From NCBI RefSeq assembly GCF_000993825.1, contig NZ_CP011114.1, forward strand, positions 2,294,001 to 2,358,000: a DNA stretch of 64,000 nucleotides, written 5' to 3'. Source of the DNA: Paenibacillus durus ATCC 35681. GTDB lineage: Bacteria; Bacillota; Bacilli; Paenibacillales; Paenibacillaceae. Made by a program: the position numbers and the translations under genes. A model generated the notes under the pieces. It searched no databases. It saw only the letters and a list, made by a program, of their open reading frames with translations, and was not told the origin of the DNA. This document shows positions 52,111 to 63,642 of the stretch, one piece after another. How positions within the stretch are numbered: the first letter of the stretch is position 1; every line of letters begins with the position of its first letter.

Positions 52111-53535
52111 ATGAAGAAAATTTTTTTGTTGGCAGCTATCTTGGTCCTTATTCTCACAGCAGCTTTCAATTCAGTAAATGCCGCATCTGCTCAAGCCGAG
52201 GAAAGAGTAATCGTCTTGTTCAAAGACAAAATTGACAAGGATTTGATTGCAAACAATGGAGGGAAAATTAACAGAGAACTAAGAAACTTACCAGCCATAT
52301 CCATCAGTGTCCCTTCAGTCGCTTTACAAGGGCTTTCCAGAAATCCGAATATTGAACTTATTGAGAAAGATTCAATAGTGAAGGTAGAAGGGCAAGTTTC
52401 GGATTGGGGAATTGATGATGTAAAAGCACCCGTTGCATGGAATTCCGGTTACACTGGAACGGGGGTGAAAATCGCTGTAGTTGATACAGGAATATCACTT
52501 AGCCATTCGGATCTTTCAGTAGCAGGTGGAGCTTCTTTTGTGGCCTATACAAATTCCTATAATGATGACAATGGTCACGGTACCCATGTATCTGGAATCA
52601 TTGGCGCCCGAAATAATGATATTGGAACCATTGGCGTAGCCCCTGATTCTGATCTGTACGCAGTGAAAGTGCTTGATTCCAGTGGAAGCGGCTATCTCTC
52701 GGATGTAATCGCGGGGATTGACTGGGCCATCACCAACCAAATGGATATTATTAATTTAAGCTTAGGAAGTACAACCGATTCTCCTACATTGCACCAGGCA
52801 GTAGATAAGGCTTATAACAACGGTACCTTGGTTGTTGCTGCAGCCGGAAACAGCGGCTTGATTAACGGTAACGGCGATACGGTTGAATATCCCGCAAAAT
52901 ACGATTCCGCTATTGCAGTAGCCGCAGTAGATTCATCTAATAATCGTGCCAGCTTTTCGTCGACGGGTCCAAAAGTTGAAGTGTCAGCACCGGGTGTTTC
53001 CATCTACTCTACGTATTTGAATAATGGTTATACAAAGCTGTCAGGTACATCAATGGCCACTCCTTATACTACTGGTATACTTGCCCTTCTAAAACAGCAG
53101 AATCCTGCTCTGACCAATATTGAACTTCGGGATAAGCTTGATCAAAACGTAGTGGATCTCGGGGCTACGGGGCGTGATACTCTTACAGGATACGGATTAA
53201 TTCAGGCCCAAGCTCAGCCTCTCGAGTCTAACAAGACAGTCTTGAGTGTTACTACAGATAAAGATGCTTACTTGAAAGGAGAAACCGTTACTGTAGAAGC
53301 TACAGTTAAGGACTCCAATTTAAATGCTTTGAACGGGGCAACTGTAAACTTAACGATTACCTCTCCAAACGGAAGCCAAACTAATACAGTTCAGACCACC
53401 GATTCTAGCGGGGCAGTTGTATTCAATATAGCTACGAATAAAAAAACTAAGACAGGAACCTACAAAATTAATGTTCAATCATCCTTATCCGGTTACTCAA
53501 GCAGTAATGCAACCATGGAGTATACTATAAACTAG
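52111..53535 (+). CDS. Secreted subtilisin-family (S8) protease with C-terminal Ig-like domain
   Basis: 474 residues. Signal peptide 1-24, I9-type inhibitor propeptide about 30-93 (ERVIVLFKDKID..IELIEKDSIV), catalytic domain 97-370 with D125 (VVDTG), H156 (NGHGTHVSG), N247 (AAGN) and S314 (GTSMATP), then a beta-sandwich Ig-like domain about 380-474 (VTVEATVKDSNLNALNGATVNLTI). A standard extracellular alkaline-type protease; the extra domain probably binds wall or substrate. Followed by a terminator. Confidence 0.95.
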   Translation: MKKIFLLAAILVLILTAAFNSVNAASAQAEERVIVLFKDKIDKDLIANNGGKINRELRNLPAISISVPSVALQGLSRNPNIELIEKDSIVKVEGQVSDWGIDDVKAPVAWNSGYTGTGVKIAVVDTGISLSHSDLSVAGGASFVAYTNSYNDDNGHGTHVSGIIGARNNDIGTIGVAPDSDLYAVKVLDSSGSGYLSDVIAGIDWAITNQMDIINLSLGSTTDSPTLHQAVDKAYNNGTLVVAAAGNSGLINGNGDTVEYPAKYDSAIAVAAVDSSNNRASFSSTGPKVEVSAPGVSIYSTYLNNGYTKLSGTSMATPYTTGILALLKQQNPALTNIELRDKLDQNVVDLGATGRDTLTGYGLIQAQAQPLESNKTVLSVTTDKDAYLKGETVTVEATVKDSNLNALNGATVNLTITSPNGSQTNTVQTTDSSGAVVFNIATNKKTKTGTYKINVQSSLSGYSSSNATMEYTIN

Positions 53536-53550
53536 TAACCAAATTGATGC

Positions 53551-53582
53551 AAAAAGGCAGTGGAATTTTCCATTGCTTTTTT
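53551..53582 (+). terminator. Terminator after the secreted protease
   Basis: AAAAAGGCAGTGGAA pairs with TTCCATTGCTTTTTT. Confidence 0.85.
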
Positions 53583-53699
53583 GTTTTGAATGAAGGCAAT
53601 CTCCACCATTTCTATCCCCCACCCTGCTGAACCGGTTGCCGCCAGGCCGCATAGAATACTGGGAAATGAAGCAATATGCGCAAAGGTGGAATCTATGAT

Positions 53700-53867
53700 A
53701 TGTCCAAGAACAAGCGCGGCAAAGCGCTCTGGCGCATGCCTTCCCGCGGGAGGGGAACCTGCCCCCTGTGCGGCAGCACACGGATCAAACTATTATATAC
53801 TGCCAAAGGACTTCAAGGCGAAAAACTGACGGTGTGCAAAAAATGTCAAGGCAAACAGGCGGGGTAG
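53700..53867 (+). CDS. Small zinc-ribbon-like protein
   Basis: 55 residues, very basic. CPLC (about 21-24) and CKKC (about 46-49) make a four-Cys zinc ribbon; the N-terminus KNKRGKALWRMPSRGRG is Arg/Lys rich, as in nucleic-acid-binding ribbons. GGTGG lies upstream of ATG 53700, somewhat far; the ATG at 53676 is an alternative. Function not known. Confidence 0.7.
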   Translation: MSKNKRGKALWRMPSRGRGTCPLCGSTRIKLLYTAKGLQGEKLTVCKKCQGKQAG

Positions 53868-54027
53868 CATTCACAGAGAGCCATATCGGCATTAAGTTTA
53901 TCTAGTCTCGTTGTGCAACAACCTCACGATGCGGTTGACTCGCGGGTTATCCACTTTTTATAAGAGACGGGTAACCCGTGTACTCCTTGTCCCGAAAGCT
54001 GTATCCCCTTTTTCAATCCGCATAAAA
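53868..54027. other. Left flank of the transposon, with the displaced 3' end of the WYL gene
   Basis: No gene. On the minus strand the bases next to the element (54014-54027) read TTTTATGCGGATTGA, which complete the WYL gene's original end (see the WYL entry). A GGGTTACCCGTC / GACGGGTAACCC inverted repeat around 53943-53979 may have been that gene's terminator. Confidence 0.55.
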
Positions 54028-54065
54028 GGGATAGTACCAGCGTAGCTGTCACCAAGGGCAAAGTA
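54028..54065 (+). repeat. Left terminal inverted repeat
   Basis: Begins GGGATAGTACCAGCGTAGCT. Fourth base A versus G in the right copy; Tn3 ends normally start GGGG. Confidence 0.85.
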
Positions 54066-54073
54066 GATGTAAA

Positions 54074-54781
54074 TTAAATGGGGAATTTATTTATAACTTC
54101 GTTATATTCTTGCTGGGCATCGGTGATTGCAAGCTTCGAATAGATTTCCAATGACTTCCGGCTTTCATGGCCGGAATACGGCTGTATGAGTGCGTCATCG
54201 ATGCCCTGTTTTTTGAGCCAGGTCAACAGAAAATGACGCAGCTTGTGTGGCGACAGGTCTTGAGCAAGTTCAGCTTCTTCCGAATATTTAGCCAAAATCT
54301 TTCGTATTCCCCGATCCGTATACTTTTTCTTCCACGATGATTCAAATAAATAGACCGCATGTTTTTTCTTCATCGCGTCAGCGTGCATCGCCAGCAGTTC
54401 TTTAAATGACTGAGGGAACGGAACGATGCGATCCTTGCCGCCCTTTCCATTATTAATGCGAACTTGGCAGTAATGAAAATCAATATCCGTCAGCCGAATA
54501 TTGATGAGTTCGCTAACGCGGATACCGGTATACATGAGTGTCTTGACAATCATCATGTCTTGGAAATTTTTTGACTTCCAGACTACTTCGTAATAACGCT
54601 TAAGTTCTTCCTCTGTTGGCACGTATGGCAGCTTCTTGGATGTCTTTGGAACCTCGATTTCGAGCTCCGTTCTTAAGTGCTGAAACAAGCTTTTCAGGTA
54701 GGCGTAGTCTGGCCGCTCGCCGCGCAAATACTTTGCCAATTCCCGAGCCTTCTTTTTGGATGATGTACGTTTTTCCGTCAC
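54074..54781 (-). CDS. Tyrosine recombinase of the Tn3-like element (TnpI-like)
   Basis: 235 residues, intact. R in [14 protein letters not shown] in [12 protein letters not shown], HxxR in [13 protein letters not shown] in YSGHESRKS and Y in LEIYSKL make a complete active site. Its GTG start overlaps the tnpA stop (GTGA). In TnpI-bearing Tn3 elements this enzyme resolves cointegrates at an internal site; shorter than usual at the N-terminus, so the core-binding domain is reduced. Confidence 0.85.
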   Translation of the reverse strand: MTEKRTSSKKKARELAKYLRGERPDYAYLKSLFQHLRTELEIEVPKTSKKLPYVPTEEELKRYYEVVWKSKNFQDMMIVKTLMYTGIRVSELINIRLTDIDFHYCQVRINNGKGGKDRIVPFPQSFKELLAMHADAMKKKHAVYLFESSWKKKYTDRGIRKILAKYSEEAELAQDLSPHKLRHFLLTWLKKQGIDDALIQPYSGHESRKSLEIYSKLAITDAQQEYNEVINKFPI

Positions 54782-57425
54782 GCTAGTTCCCCTTCCAAGG
54801 ATAATCGTTCGCTCATGTTGAGGCGGAATGTGCCATAAGGGTTTACGTGTGTGTAAACGAGCGGCGTAAGCGCCCGTAAATCCTCCAGAGCTATTGTATC
54901 AAACCATCTTTTATCCGAGAGAATATTTTGCAACATCAGGGTGTTGACGTAGACGAGACAATTCTGCAGGAGATGCAAGGACAAGACAGCCATTTCCTGA
55001 TCCTCCATTCGATTTGTCGCGATTTCGCCGCCCTTGCCGTAAAAGATGAAGCTGTTGGCCGAGTTCCAATTTTCTACTACATTCAGTCCTTCGTTAATCT
55101 CGCGGCGCAGCTCTTCGGAGTTCAAATAGTCGCATAGAAAGACCGTCTTGACGGCTTTACCGAGTTCCCCCAAGGCTTGATAAGTAAGGATGCTTCAAAT
55201 TGTTTCGCGTAAACCGTTTCAAGATCGCTTCCGTCTCGGCGGTGCCGAGACGCAACGCAGTAGCGTACCTCATCATTTGATCGTACTGCTGGCGGATCAA
55301 CTCCCAGTTGATCGGCCTCGTGAGAACCAGTTGCAGGTTGGAATAAGCATCGGCCATGCCGGGTTCGGGCCGGTACAGTTTCTGTGAATAGATCGCCTTA
55401 AGACGCGGCATGAGCTGGTAGCCTAGCAAATAGCAGAAGGCAAACGCGACTTCGCTCTGTCCATGTGAATCGACATAGTTCTTCTCGACTTCCATATCAG
55501 TACAGTGACGAAGCAATCCCTCCATCATGGCGGCGACTTCCGACGAGGAACATGATTTGAGTTGCGAGTAAATGCACGTTGAATTTTTCTCGACATGCCA
55601 GTAAATCATCACGCCGCGGCCTCGGTACCGGATGTGCCATTCCGTCATAAGGTTCTGATCCCATGCGCCGAATTTCTTGGAGTCTGACGCGCAGGATGTG
55701 GTACCTTCACCCCAAACCTCCTGCATCCGCACCTTGAAAATATGGTTAACGACATCGGCTATGGCATTTCGCAAATTGTCTTTATGGATGAACTTCCTTC
55801 GCACATAGAGCAAGTCCTTGTATGACTCGCCATGATCCCCGGCGCTCACACGTTTCAAACCCGTGTTGGTTCCAAGTCCGTAGAGTGAAAGAATCAGTCT
55901 TTTTTGCAGCGTGTCCCGATCTAGGATTTCTCGATTGGCAACCGTCTTAAATTTCTCCGTGAAGCCATTCGAAGATCCGCTTCTTTCATGATGTCGAGTA
56001 GGCTCGTCATCGGCCAGCGCCGCAGCATTTCACCTTTCAATCGAGATAGGTTCATCGGCTCCGCTTGCGGCTCCAGTGGGGAGACGGCAATCCAACCGCC
56101 GCTTTTTCCGTTATGCGAACCTTTGGATTCTTTGGCATCCCGGCGTTTAGCTTCTCCAGTCCCTCGCTCATTGCTTGTTTCAAAGTAGCAATAAAGGCTT
56201 CCGCATCGAGCGGTTGCTTCAAGGCTTTGTAATTTTCTTCTCTGCGTTCTTCAAAATCGGCGGGCAGGTCCTCGTCCGGATTACGATATCGATTCGCACG
56301 AACCACCCAAATTTCTTTTCAACGTAGTTTATCGCGGAGAGCTTGCAATGCGCTAATCTCGTAGTTAATCCGATTGATGCGTTCCTGCCCTTTATCGTCT
56401 TTCTCGACTACGATATCTCGATTCACGCTGCGAATGACGCCTTCAATCGGAGTGTCCTCGGAGACGGGGAAATAATGCAGCCCCGAGTCCGCATATCTTT
56501 GGATCAACTCTAAAGCGCGGATCACCGGCTGGTGAACTTCGTTGTTGGATCGAAAATGGAGGATACTTAAAATTTCCGGAACCATACGACGGTAGTGGCT
56601 GCCATAAGAAGCGCGAATGACGGTATGAATTTTTTCGCGGTATGCTGGGCCGGTATGTTTAAACTCCTTGATTAAATCCTTCAAGGTCTGCTCACTAACA
56701 ACCGGAAAAATGACATCGCGGATAATACCTTCCGGATTATCAACGGCTTTTTGGGCCAGGTTGAATAGAATGCCGTATTTGTTGCTTACCCGCCTGAGAT
56801 CATTCAATATTTCCTTCTCTACCTTCCGTTCGGCGCGAACGCTGATCCGATGAATGATCTGCACTAGCAAGTCCATGAGGTTATTTGTAATCTCCTGACT
56901 GCGGAGGTAGAAGAACGCGCATAACAGCGCATAGCGAATCGGATCGGGATGGCGGCGCAGTTCCCGGATATCCTCTGTCGAGACACGCTGCCGGTATTTT
57001 TTCAATACCTTGTGTGGGGTATCCCGGAAGAGGTCATCCGGAAGTTCCAAGTGTCAAAGCGCACGTAATTTATGAACTTCCTTCATTACGCTTTCTAAAC
57101 CCGGCCTTCCGGGATCGGCCTTCAGCTCGTGAAACGTGACTTGGCCGTTGTCATCGATGGGCAAATCTTCACCAGTATCATCGAGCATAGCGATGCTCTC
57201 AATGAGGGCATCCAATTTTGCTGGTGTTGATGGAGGCAGCTTGAGAAACGTCGCTTGGAAAAACTTCTCTTCGTGGGTATGAATGGCGGAACGGATGAGA
57301 CGTTCAACACGTTCAGGTGACGGTGGTTCTACATTCAGTTCCCGGAACCGACCGTAAATCGCCTCCTTTACATGCTCCCACTCCTGACTATGATGTAGGA
57401 CATGCTGGCATAGCCATTCCGACAT
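54778..57425 (-). pseudogene. Tn3-family transposase, multiply disrupted
   Basis: Pieces of one DDE transposase in order. The N-terminal region has RFRELNVEPPSPERVERLIRSA, the middle LPDDLFRDTPHKVLKKYRQR and NRYRNPDEDLPADFE, the catalytic part [19 protein letters not shown], and the C-terminal part [14 protein letters not shown]. Lesions: in-frame TGA at about 57054 and 56319; single-base losses near 56108 and 55965; one extra T near 55190. About 100 N-terminal residues of a full TnpA are also missing or diverged. It cannot make active transposase. Confidence 0.9.
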
Positions 57426-57522
57426 CTCTTGTGCATCTTGAACGGTATTTTCATGAAGTTCTATTTCCTTTTTGTTTATCGGAACTTTATTTTTAGTATT
57501 TACCTATACACACAGAAGACGA

Positions 57523-57723
57523 ATGAGAACAAACGCCAATAACACAGTAGTTCAACTTCAAATTCTACAAGGGGCAACCGTCATTTTCAACATTAATGAT
57601 GAAAGGGCCGGGAATAACGCATTTGGTGCGACAAGCGTCGACCATGCTTTTTGGTATTATATAGGAGAAAGGGGGGGACATGGAGCTATAAGGGCTGATC
57701 TGGAGGAGCCGAGTTTGTCGTAA
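57523..57723 (+). CDS. Possible small protein in the transposon
   Basis: 66 residues, unrecognised: NTVVQLQILQGATVIFNIND, then a Gly-rich end. Weak ribosome site. It is followed at once by nested inverted repeats TTTGTCG/CGACAAA (57714-57764) around CGGGA/TCCCG, which could be a transcript end or a recombination site. May be a remnant or not translated. Confidence 0.3.
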   Translation: MRTNANNTVVQLQILQGATVIFNINDERAGNNAFGATSVDHAFWYYIGERGGHGAIRADLEEPSLS

Positions 57724-57895
57724 AATGTATTATACGGGAATCCACCGTCCCGAATATCGACAAAAAACTTTGAGCAGTGGGAACCATATCCAATTAAATC
57801 CAAATCTATTATACTTTATACAGATGTTCCAACTATAATACAAAATTGAAATGGGAACATCAAACCAATATAATAGAAAAGAGGTTTTTGAACAA

Positions 57896-58636
57896 ATGAA
57901 ACTGCTCAAAGTGGTATCTGGTGCCGCATTATCCTCTGCAATGTTGTTGACTATCGCTTCTGGTGCATTTGCTCAAGCATCGAGCCCAGTAGCAAAGGAA
58001 GCTTCCGATGTTTCTGTGACATTGGACGGAAAGACAACTACATTCTCCAGCGCGGAGATTGATAGACTGGCGGCACAAAACAATGTCGATGCTAATGCAT
58101 TGCGGAAAGCGATTGAAAGCGGCCCGGATGAAGAAAGAAGATTTTCTCCGTTTTCGAAGCTCCCTCAACTCAAAAATAAAGGAATTACGACGCAAGAGCA
58201 GTTGGATCAGGCCAATGCGCAAAGACTCTCCTCTACGGGAGAGCCTCTCGTTAAGTCTAAAGCTGCCTCAAAGTCTTCCTCTTTTAGCGCTCTGAGTACT
58301 ATCAGCAAAACAAACCAAGACTCCACTGCATATAACTGGACAGGAAACCAAACAGCGAATGGCAACTGGCCAGCGCTGGGGATTTGCGCTGTCCATAGAC
58401 AAATAGATATCGGCGGCAGCACGTACGCTCCCGTCATTCCTTTTGGAAAACTTTTAAGTACAAACAAGGATATTTGGCTGCCTGATGGCGTCGGCTACAA
58501 AAGCGATTTTACAGTAGATGATACAGGCTCTGGTCCGAATAGAACAGCTTATTGGATTGATATCTACTATCACAATGATACTCAATCTGCAATTAATTAT
58601 GGCGTAATCAAGCTTGATTATACTTATACGTCTTAA
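57896..58636 (+). CDS. Secreted protein with a 3D-like C-terminal domain (transposon passenger)
   Basis: 246 residues from ATG 57896. Signal peptide 1-26 (ending ASGAFAQA). Residues 30-115 are helical and polar. The C-terminal 100 residues (ALGICAVHRQIDIGG, PVIPFGKLL, VDDTGSG, YWIDIYYHND) follow the pattern of 3D/double-psi barrel domains seen in wall-active proteins, with Asp in DDTGSG and WIDIYY. This likeness is tentative. Not a known Tn3 passenger type. It is 30 bases before the next gene, so the two are probably co-transcribed. Confidence 0.7.
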   Translation: MKLLKVVSGAALSSAMLLTIASGAFAQASSPVAKEASDVSVTLDGKTTTFSSAEIDRLAAQNNVDANALRKAIESGPDEERRFSPFSKLPQLKNKGITTQEQLDQANAQRLSSTGEPLVKSKAASKSSSFSALSTISKTNQDSTAYNWTGNQTANGNWPALGICAVHRQIDIGGSTYAPVIPFGKLLSTNKDIWLPDGVGYKSDFTVDDTGSGPNRTAYWIDIYYHNDTQSAINYGVIKLDYTYTS

Positions 58637-58665
58637 AATAACTCAACAACCTTAGGAGAATACAC

Positions 58666-59445
58666 TTGTTAAAAAAGAGGTACGTCGGCATAGGCTTTAT
58701 TATATTGATTGCGAGTGCAGTCTTTCTATTGTACGCACTAAAGATCGGCCCATTCGGCGGTTCTGCCCACAAACCTGTGGAACAGGCTACTACGTCAATA
58801 AGCAACGAGAAGGCCGACGAGAAGAAAAAATTAACCATGATGGAAGCTTTGCGCCTTGGATATGAAGAGACAAAGAAGCACACAGAAGAAGAACCCCTGC
58901 TTATTAGTTTGACAAGTACTGATGATACTACTGTGCCGCAAGGAAAAACCGATGGTGCGGATGGAAAAAGGAATGCTTGGAATCTTCAGTTTGGTAACAA
59001 GAAGGGCAATATTAATGTTACCATATCGTTCAAAGATGGGAAAGTCGATTCTGAGGTGAAAAAGGACGACAACAATTCACTTCAGAAAGGGCAGTATGCA
59101 ATTTCTAATATTAAAATTGATTCTCCCGAGGCAGTTAAAAAGGCGATTGAAGTACTAGGTATGCGGCCAGGGAATCCCGAAATTGAGGATGACTGGATCA
59201 AGGGGTATCATTTTAGTATCATGGGATTTATTACTGATCCAAACTCTTCCGAAAGTCGTTATCTTCTTAGAGTCATGGGAATCTCACCCAATTCCCCTAA
59301 CAGTGAGAATGACAGCTTGAGGATGACCGTATTCTTCGATGTCAAAACCGGCGAAATATTGAACGCTTCCGAAATGACTGGTTATGACAAGGATGGTCGT
59401 ACGAACTGGAAGGATGTTCAGCTTAAAAAGGCAGGCAATAAGTAA
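58666..59445 (+). CDS. Membrane-anchored protein of unknown function (transposon passenger)
   Basis: 259 residues. Start is TTG after TAGGAG. One N-terminal membrane helix (about 6-27), then an extracytoplasmic part with beta-strand pattern: WNLQFGNKKGNINVTISFKDGKV, SPEAVKKAIEVLGMRPGNPEI and FFDVKTGEILNASEMTGYD. The last part recalls PepSY-like folds (VDVKTGEIL), but this is weak. Closed by a terminator just before the right inverted repeat. Confidence 0.7.
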   Translation: MLKKRYVGIGFIILIASAVFLLYALKIGPFGGSAHKPVEQATTSISNEKADEKKKLTMMEALRLGYEETKKHTEEEPLLISLTSTDDTTVPQGKTDGADGKRNAWNLQFGNKKGNINVTISFKDGKVDSEVKKDDNNSLQKGQYAISNIKIDSPEAVKKAIEVLGMRPGNPEIEDDWIKGYHFSIMGFITDPNSSESRYLLRVMGISPNSPNSENDSLRMTVFFDVKTGEILNASEMTGYDKDGRTNWKDVQLKKAGNK

Positions 59446-59484
59446 GAAAAAAGCAGTCCTCTTAGCGGAGGTACTGCTTTTTTC
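59446..59484 (+). terminator. Terminator after the passenger genes
   Basis: AAAAAAGCAGT / ACTGCTTTTTT stem with inner CCTC/GGAGG. Confidence 0.9.
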
Positions 59485-59596
59485 TTGGGCTTACTTCTTC
59501 AAAAAAAATCGGATTTTGTACATATGTCCATAGGAAGCGTTTACATCCTTTCAGGACAAGGCTTAAAGGTCACAGTAAATTCCCAGGTTAATCCAG

Positions 59597-59634
59597 ATGT
59601 TTGTCCCTGGTGACAGCTACGCTGGTACTACCCA
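59597..59634 (-). repeat. Right terminal inverted repeat
   Basis: Reverse complement begins TGGGTAGTACCAGCGTAGCT. Its GGGTAG gives the last codon and stop of the WYL gene. Confidence 0.85.
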
Positions 59635-60584
59635 TAAAGAGTACGAAGCTCATCCAGCTTACCTTTGATAAAATCTCTAAGCTCCTCCGGCAAAATGACC
59701 TCGGCGCAGCCGATCAGTTCCATGACGTCACGGCAGGCGGCTTCGTAACCATACATATTCACCGTAAGCAGAGCGACATTCTGCTCCCAGGCAGTATGCA
59801 GAATCTCCAGCTTGTTCCGCAAATTCACGTTTGGCTCTTTCACCCTAAGAATTACCGGATAATACTCCCTCTCTTGCCGCGACCGCCTAAAAGACTTATC
59901 GCTCCCTTTCCAATAATGTTCCAATGCGAAATCTGCCGGAATTTTAAACTTTTCCTCTAATGGTTCTGCCGCTGAAATTCGCTCGCATTTAAACGTCCGA
60001 ACTTCCTCCGCCTCTTCGCAGTAGGCAGCCAGATACCATTCCCCCTGCTTCACCACCAGCCCGTAGGGCCGCACTTTCCGAATGGACAACTCCCCTCCCG
60101 GTTTGCGGTAATGGATCGTCAGCTTATGCGATTTCCACAGCGCGGCACGAACCGTTTCCAGGCAGGGAGCATCGGGGCGCTCGCGCCACCATGGCGTATC
60201 GTCAAAATAAAACCGGGACTTAGCCTTAAGCAAATCCGGTTTGTACTCATCCGGCAGCGTTTTTTCCAGCTTCAGCAGCGCACTTTGGAGCTTATGTCCG
60301 GATTCGGTTCCCGCGCCGGAATAAATGCCGAGTCCCGTCAGATACAGGTGAACTATGTCATCATTATGTAAACTTTTTAGATCAACTGTATACCCTTCCA
60401 TCAGCGAAAGACCGCCGGACGGCCCCGGAGCACTTGTAATCGGAACACCGGCTTCGGCCAGCGTATCCACATCACGGTAAATCGAACGGACGGAGGTTTC
60501 CAGCGCATCCGCCAGCTCTTTTGCTTTCAGCTTCCCCCTTGATTCCAGCAGCAATAATATCGCAACCAGCCGATGCAGCCTCAT
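59628..60584 (-). CDS. WYL-domain (YafY-type) transcriptional regulator, 3' end altered by transposon
   Basis: 318 residues. DeoR-type HTH at 1-60 (RLVAILLLLESRGKLKAKELADALETSVRSIYRDVDTL), WYL region about 140-215 with VVKQGEWYLAAYCEEAEEVRTFKCERI, and a C-terminal ligand domain. The frame ends TLYG-stop, where G and TAG lie in the transposon repeat. Removing the element and one flank copy gives TLYAD-stop, so only the last two residues changed; the protein is probably still active. Divergent from the Gfo/Idh/MocA gene, a likely target. Confidence 0.9.
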   Translation of the reverse strand: MRLHRLVAILLLLESRGKLKAKELADALETSVRSIYRDVDTLAEAGVPITSAPGPSGGLSLMEGYTVDLKSLHNDDIVHLYLTGLGIYSGAGTESGHKLQSALLKLEKTLPDEYKPDLLKAKSRFYFDDTPWWRERPDAPCLETVRAALWKSHKLTIHYRKPGGELSIRKVRPYGLVVKQGEWYLAAYCEEAEEVRTFKCERISAAEPLEEKFKIPADFALEHYWKGSDKSFRRSRQEREYYPVILRVKEPNVNLRNKLEILHTAWEQNVALLTVNMYGYEAACRDVMELIGCAEVILPEELRDFIKGKLDELRTLYG

Positions 60585-60702
60585 AACGCCCCTCCTTTTA
60601 TCAGCGGACAGAAAATTTCACAGACAACTCAAATCGTTGCCATTCTGCTGTCAACAATACAAGTATATCATAGAGCCAGAACAATTGAAGGAGTTGGAAC
60701 TA

Positions 60703-61641
60703 ATGAATGTAGCTGTACTCGGAACAGGATTTGGAGCGTATCATGCCAAGCTGCTGAAATCAATGGATGTGTGTGGACGGGTGGTCGTGTTCGGCAGGAA
60801 CGATGCTAAGCTGGCGCAATTGGAGAAGGAGCTAAATGTAGAGATTGCCCGGGATATGGATGGAATTTTGCGCGATCCGGACATTGATGTCATCGACCTG
60901 TGCCTTCCGACCTCTCTTCACTGCGAGGTTGCGGTCAAGGCGCTTGAGCATGGAAAGCATGTGTTCTGCGAAACGCCCGTATGCTGCTCTGTGGAAGAGG
61001 CTGCGGCCATGCTGGATGCGGAAAGAAGCTCCGGCAAAAGAGTCCTCGTTAACCGGTTTATCCATTTTGACCCGGCTTACGCCTATTTGCGCGAATCCTG
61101 CCTGAAGGGTACATACGGCAAGCTGCTGTCTCTCACTTTAAAAAGGGAAACGCCGCCGCTCTGGGGCGATCTCGGCTTGGAATCTCTCCCCGTCAATCTG
61201 ATGATTCACGAGTTGGATTTTATTAACGGAATTATGGATTGTCCGGAGCTTATCTCCGCCTGGGGAGCGGAATACAGGGATAAGCGGCAGGCAAACGTAC
61301 GGGCGTTCTTCCGGGAGGGAAGTACTTTTGCAGAAATTATTTCTTCCTCTGGGATGCCTAACGGATATCCCTTTACGGTAGGTTATGAAGCGTATTTCGA
61401 GTCCGCCAAGCTGGTCTTTCATGAGAGCGACCGGGACGGTGCAGCAGAGCCGGTCCTGATTAAACATTCCGCTTCCGGTGGACAGCGCCTTGTTCTGGAA
61501 GAGGTCAACCCTTACGCCAAAAGCCTTGAGCACGCGCTGCAAAGCTTCGGGCAGAAGCCCGATTCGCTCCTTTCCTTGGAGAAGGCCGCCAAGTCTCTGG
61601 CAACCGCGCTGGAAATCCGGCGGAAAATAAAACAAAAGTAG
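60703..61641 (+). CDS. Gfo/Idh/MocA family oxidoreductase
   Basis: 312 residues from ATG 60703 (AAGGAG upstream). N-terminal Rossmann fold with GTGFGAYHAKLL, then DLCLPTSLHCEVAVKALEHGKHVFCETPV containing the usual EKP-like catalytic segment as ETP: the Lys is replaced by Thr, which may mean altered activity. C-terminal alpha/beta domain with HELDFINGIM. Acts on a sugar or cyclitol with NAD(P), substrate unknown. Divergent from the WYL regulator. Confidence 0.88.
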   Translation: MNVAVLGTGFGAYHAKLLKSMDVCGRVVVFGRNDAKLAQLEKELNVEIARDMDGILRDPDIDVIDLCLPTSLHCEVAVKALEHGKHVFCETPVCCSVEEAAAMLDAERSSGKRVLVNRFIHFDPAYAYLRESCLKGTYGKLLSLTLKRETPPLWGDLGLESLPVNLMIHELDFINGIMDCPELISAWGAEYRDKRQANVRAFFREGSTFAEIISSSGMPNGYPFTVGYEAYFESAKLVFHESDRDGAAEPVLIKHSASGGQRLVLEEVNPYAKSLEHALQSFGQKPDSLLSLEKAAKSLATALEIRRKIKQK

Positions 61642-61690
61642 CTTGTGCTTTTCCAGCGATTAGGATATTCTGTTAGAGACAACATCATAG

Positions 61691-61783
61691 ACACGGGAGC
61701 TCGGAAACAGCCGGGCTGAGAGGATGGCCCTATGCCATCGACCGTAATACCTGATCTGGGTAATGCCAGCGGAGGAATCGTCA
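61691..61783 (+). promoter_or_regulatory. TPP riboswitch
   Basis: Contains the THI-box blocks CGGGAGCTC, GGGCTGAGAGGATGGCC, ACCGTAATACCTGATCTGG and GTAATGCCAGCGGAGGAA. Thiamine pyrophosphate binding should end transcription before thiC. Confidence 0.97.
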
Positions 61784-61799
61784 CAGGCTTTGTATGTTC

Positions 61800-61832
61800 A
61801 AAGACCGCTTCTTTCGGATGCGGTCTTTTTTG
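61800..61832 (+). terminator. Riboswitch-controlled terminator before thiC
   Basis: AAGACCGC / GCGGTCTT stem and TTTT tail, 50 bases before thiC. Confidence 0.9.
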
Positions 61833-61851
61833 CGTACCTGGTCTCCTCTGA

Positions 61852-63618
<1,767 letters not shown>

Positions 63619-63642
63619 TATGTAAGTGAATCGGTTGTAATG

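Larger units (their letters stand above)
54028..59634. mobile_element. Decayed Tn3-family transposon with tyrosine recombinase and passenger genes
   Basis: 5.6 kb bounded by inverted repeats with 23 identical bases (TAGTACCAGCGTAGCTGTCA and on) inside a 35-38-base match, and by near-duplicate flanks TAAAA / TAAAG (Tn3 elements make 5-bp duplications). Contents on the minus strand: tnpA (broken) then a tyrosine recombinase, as in TnpI-carrying Tn3 relatives. On the plus strand: a possible small gene, a secreted protein and a membrane-anchored protein. It lies in the 3' end of the WYL regulator gene. Confidence 0.85.

Noticed and set aside
56319..57056. UGA recoding (Cys/Trp) in tnpA
   Set aside because: Two in-frame TGA codons fall where Cys or Trp might be expected, but three indels in the same gene show plain decay, and TGA acts as a stop elsewhere in the window.
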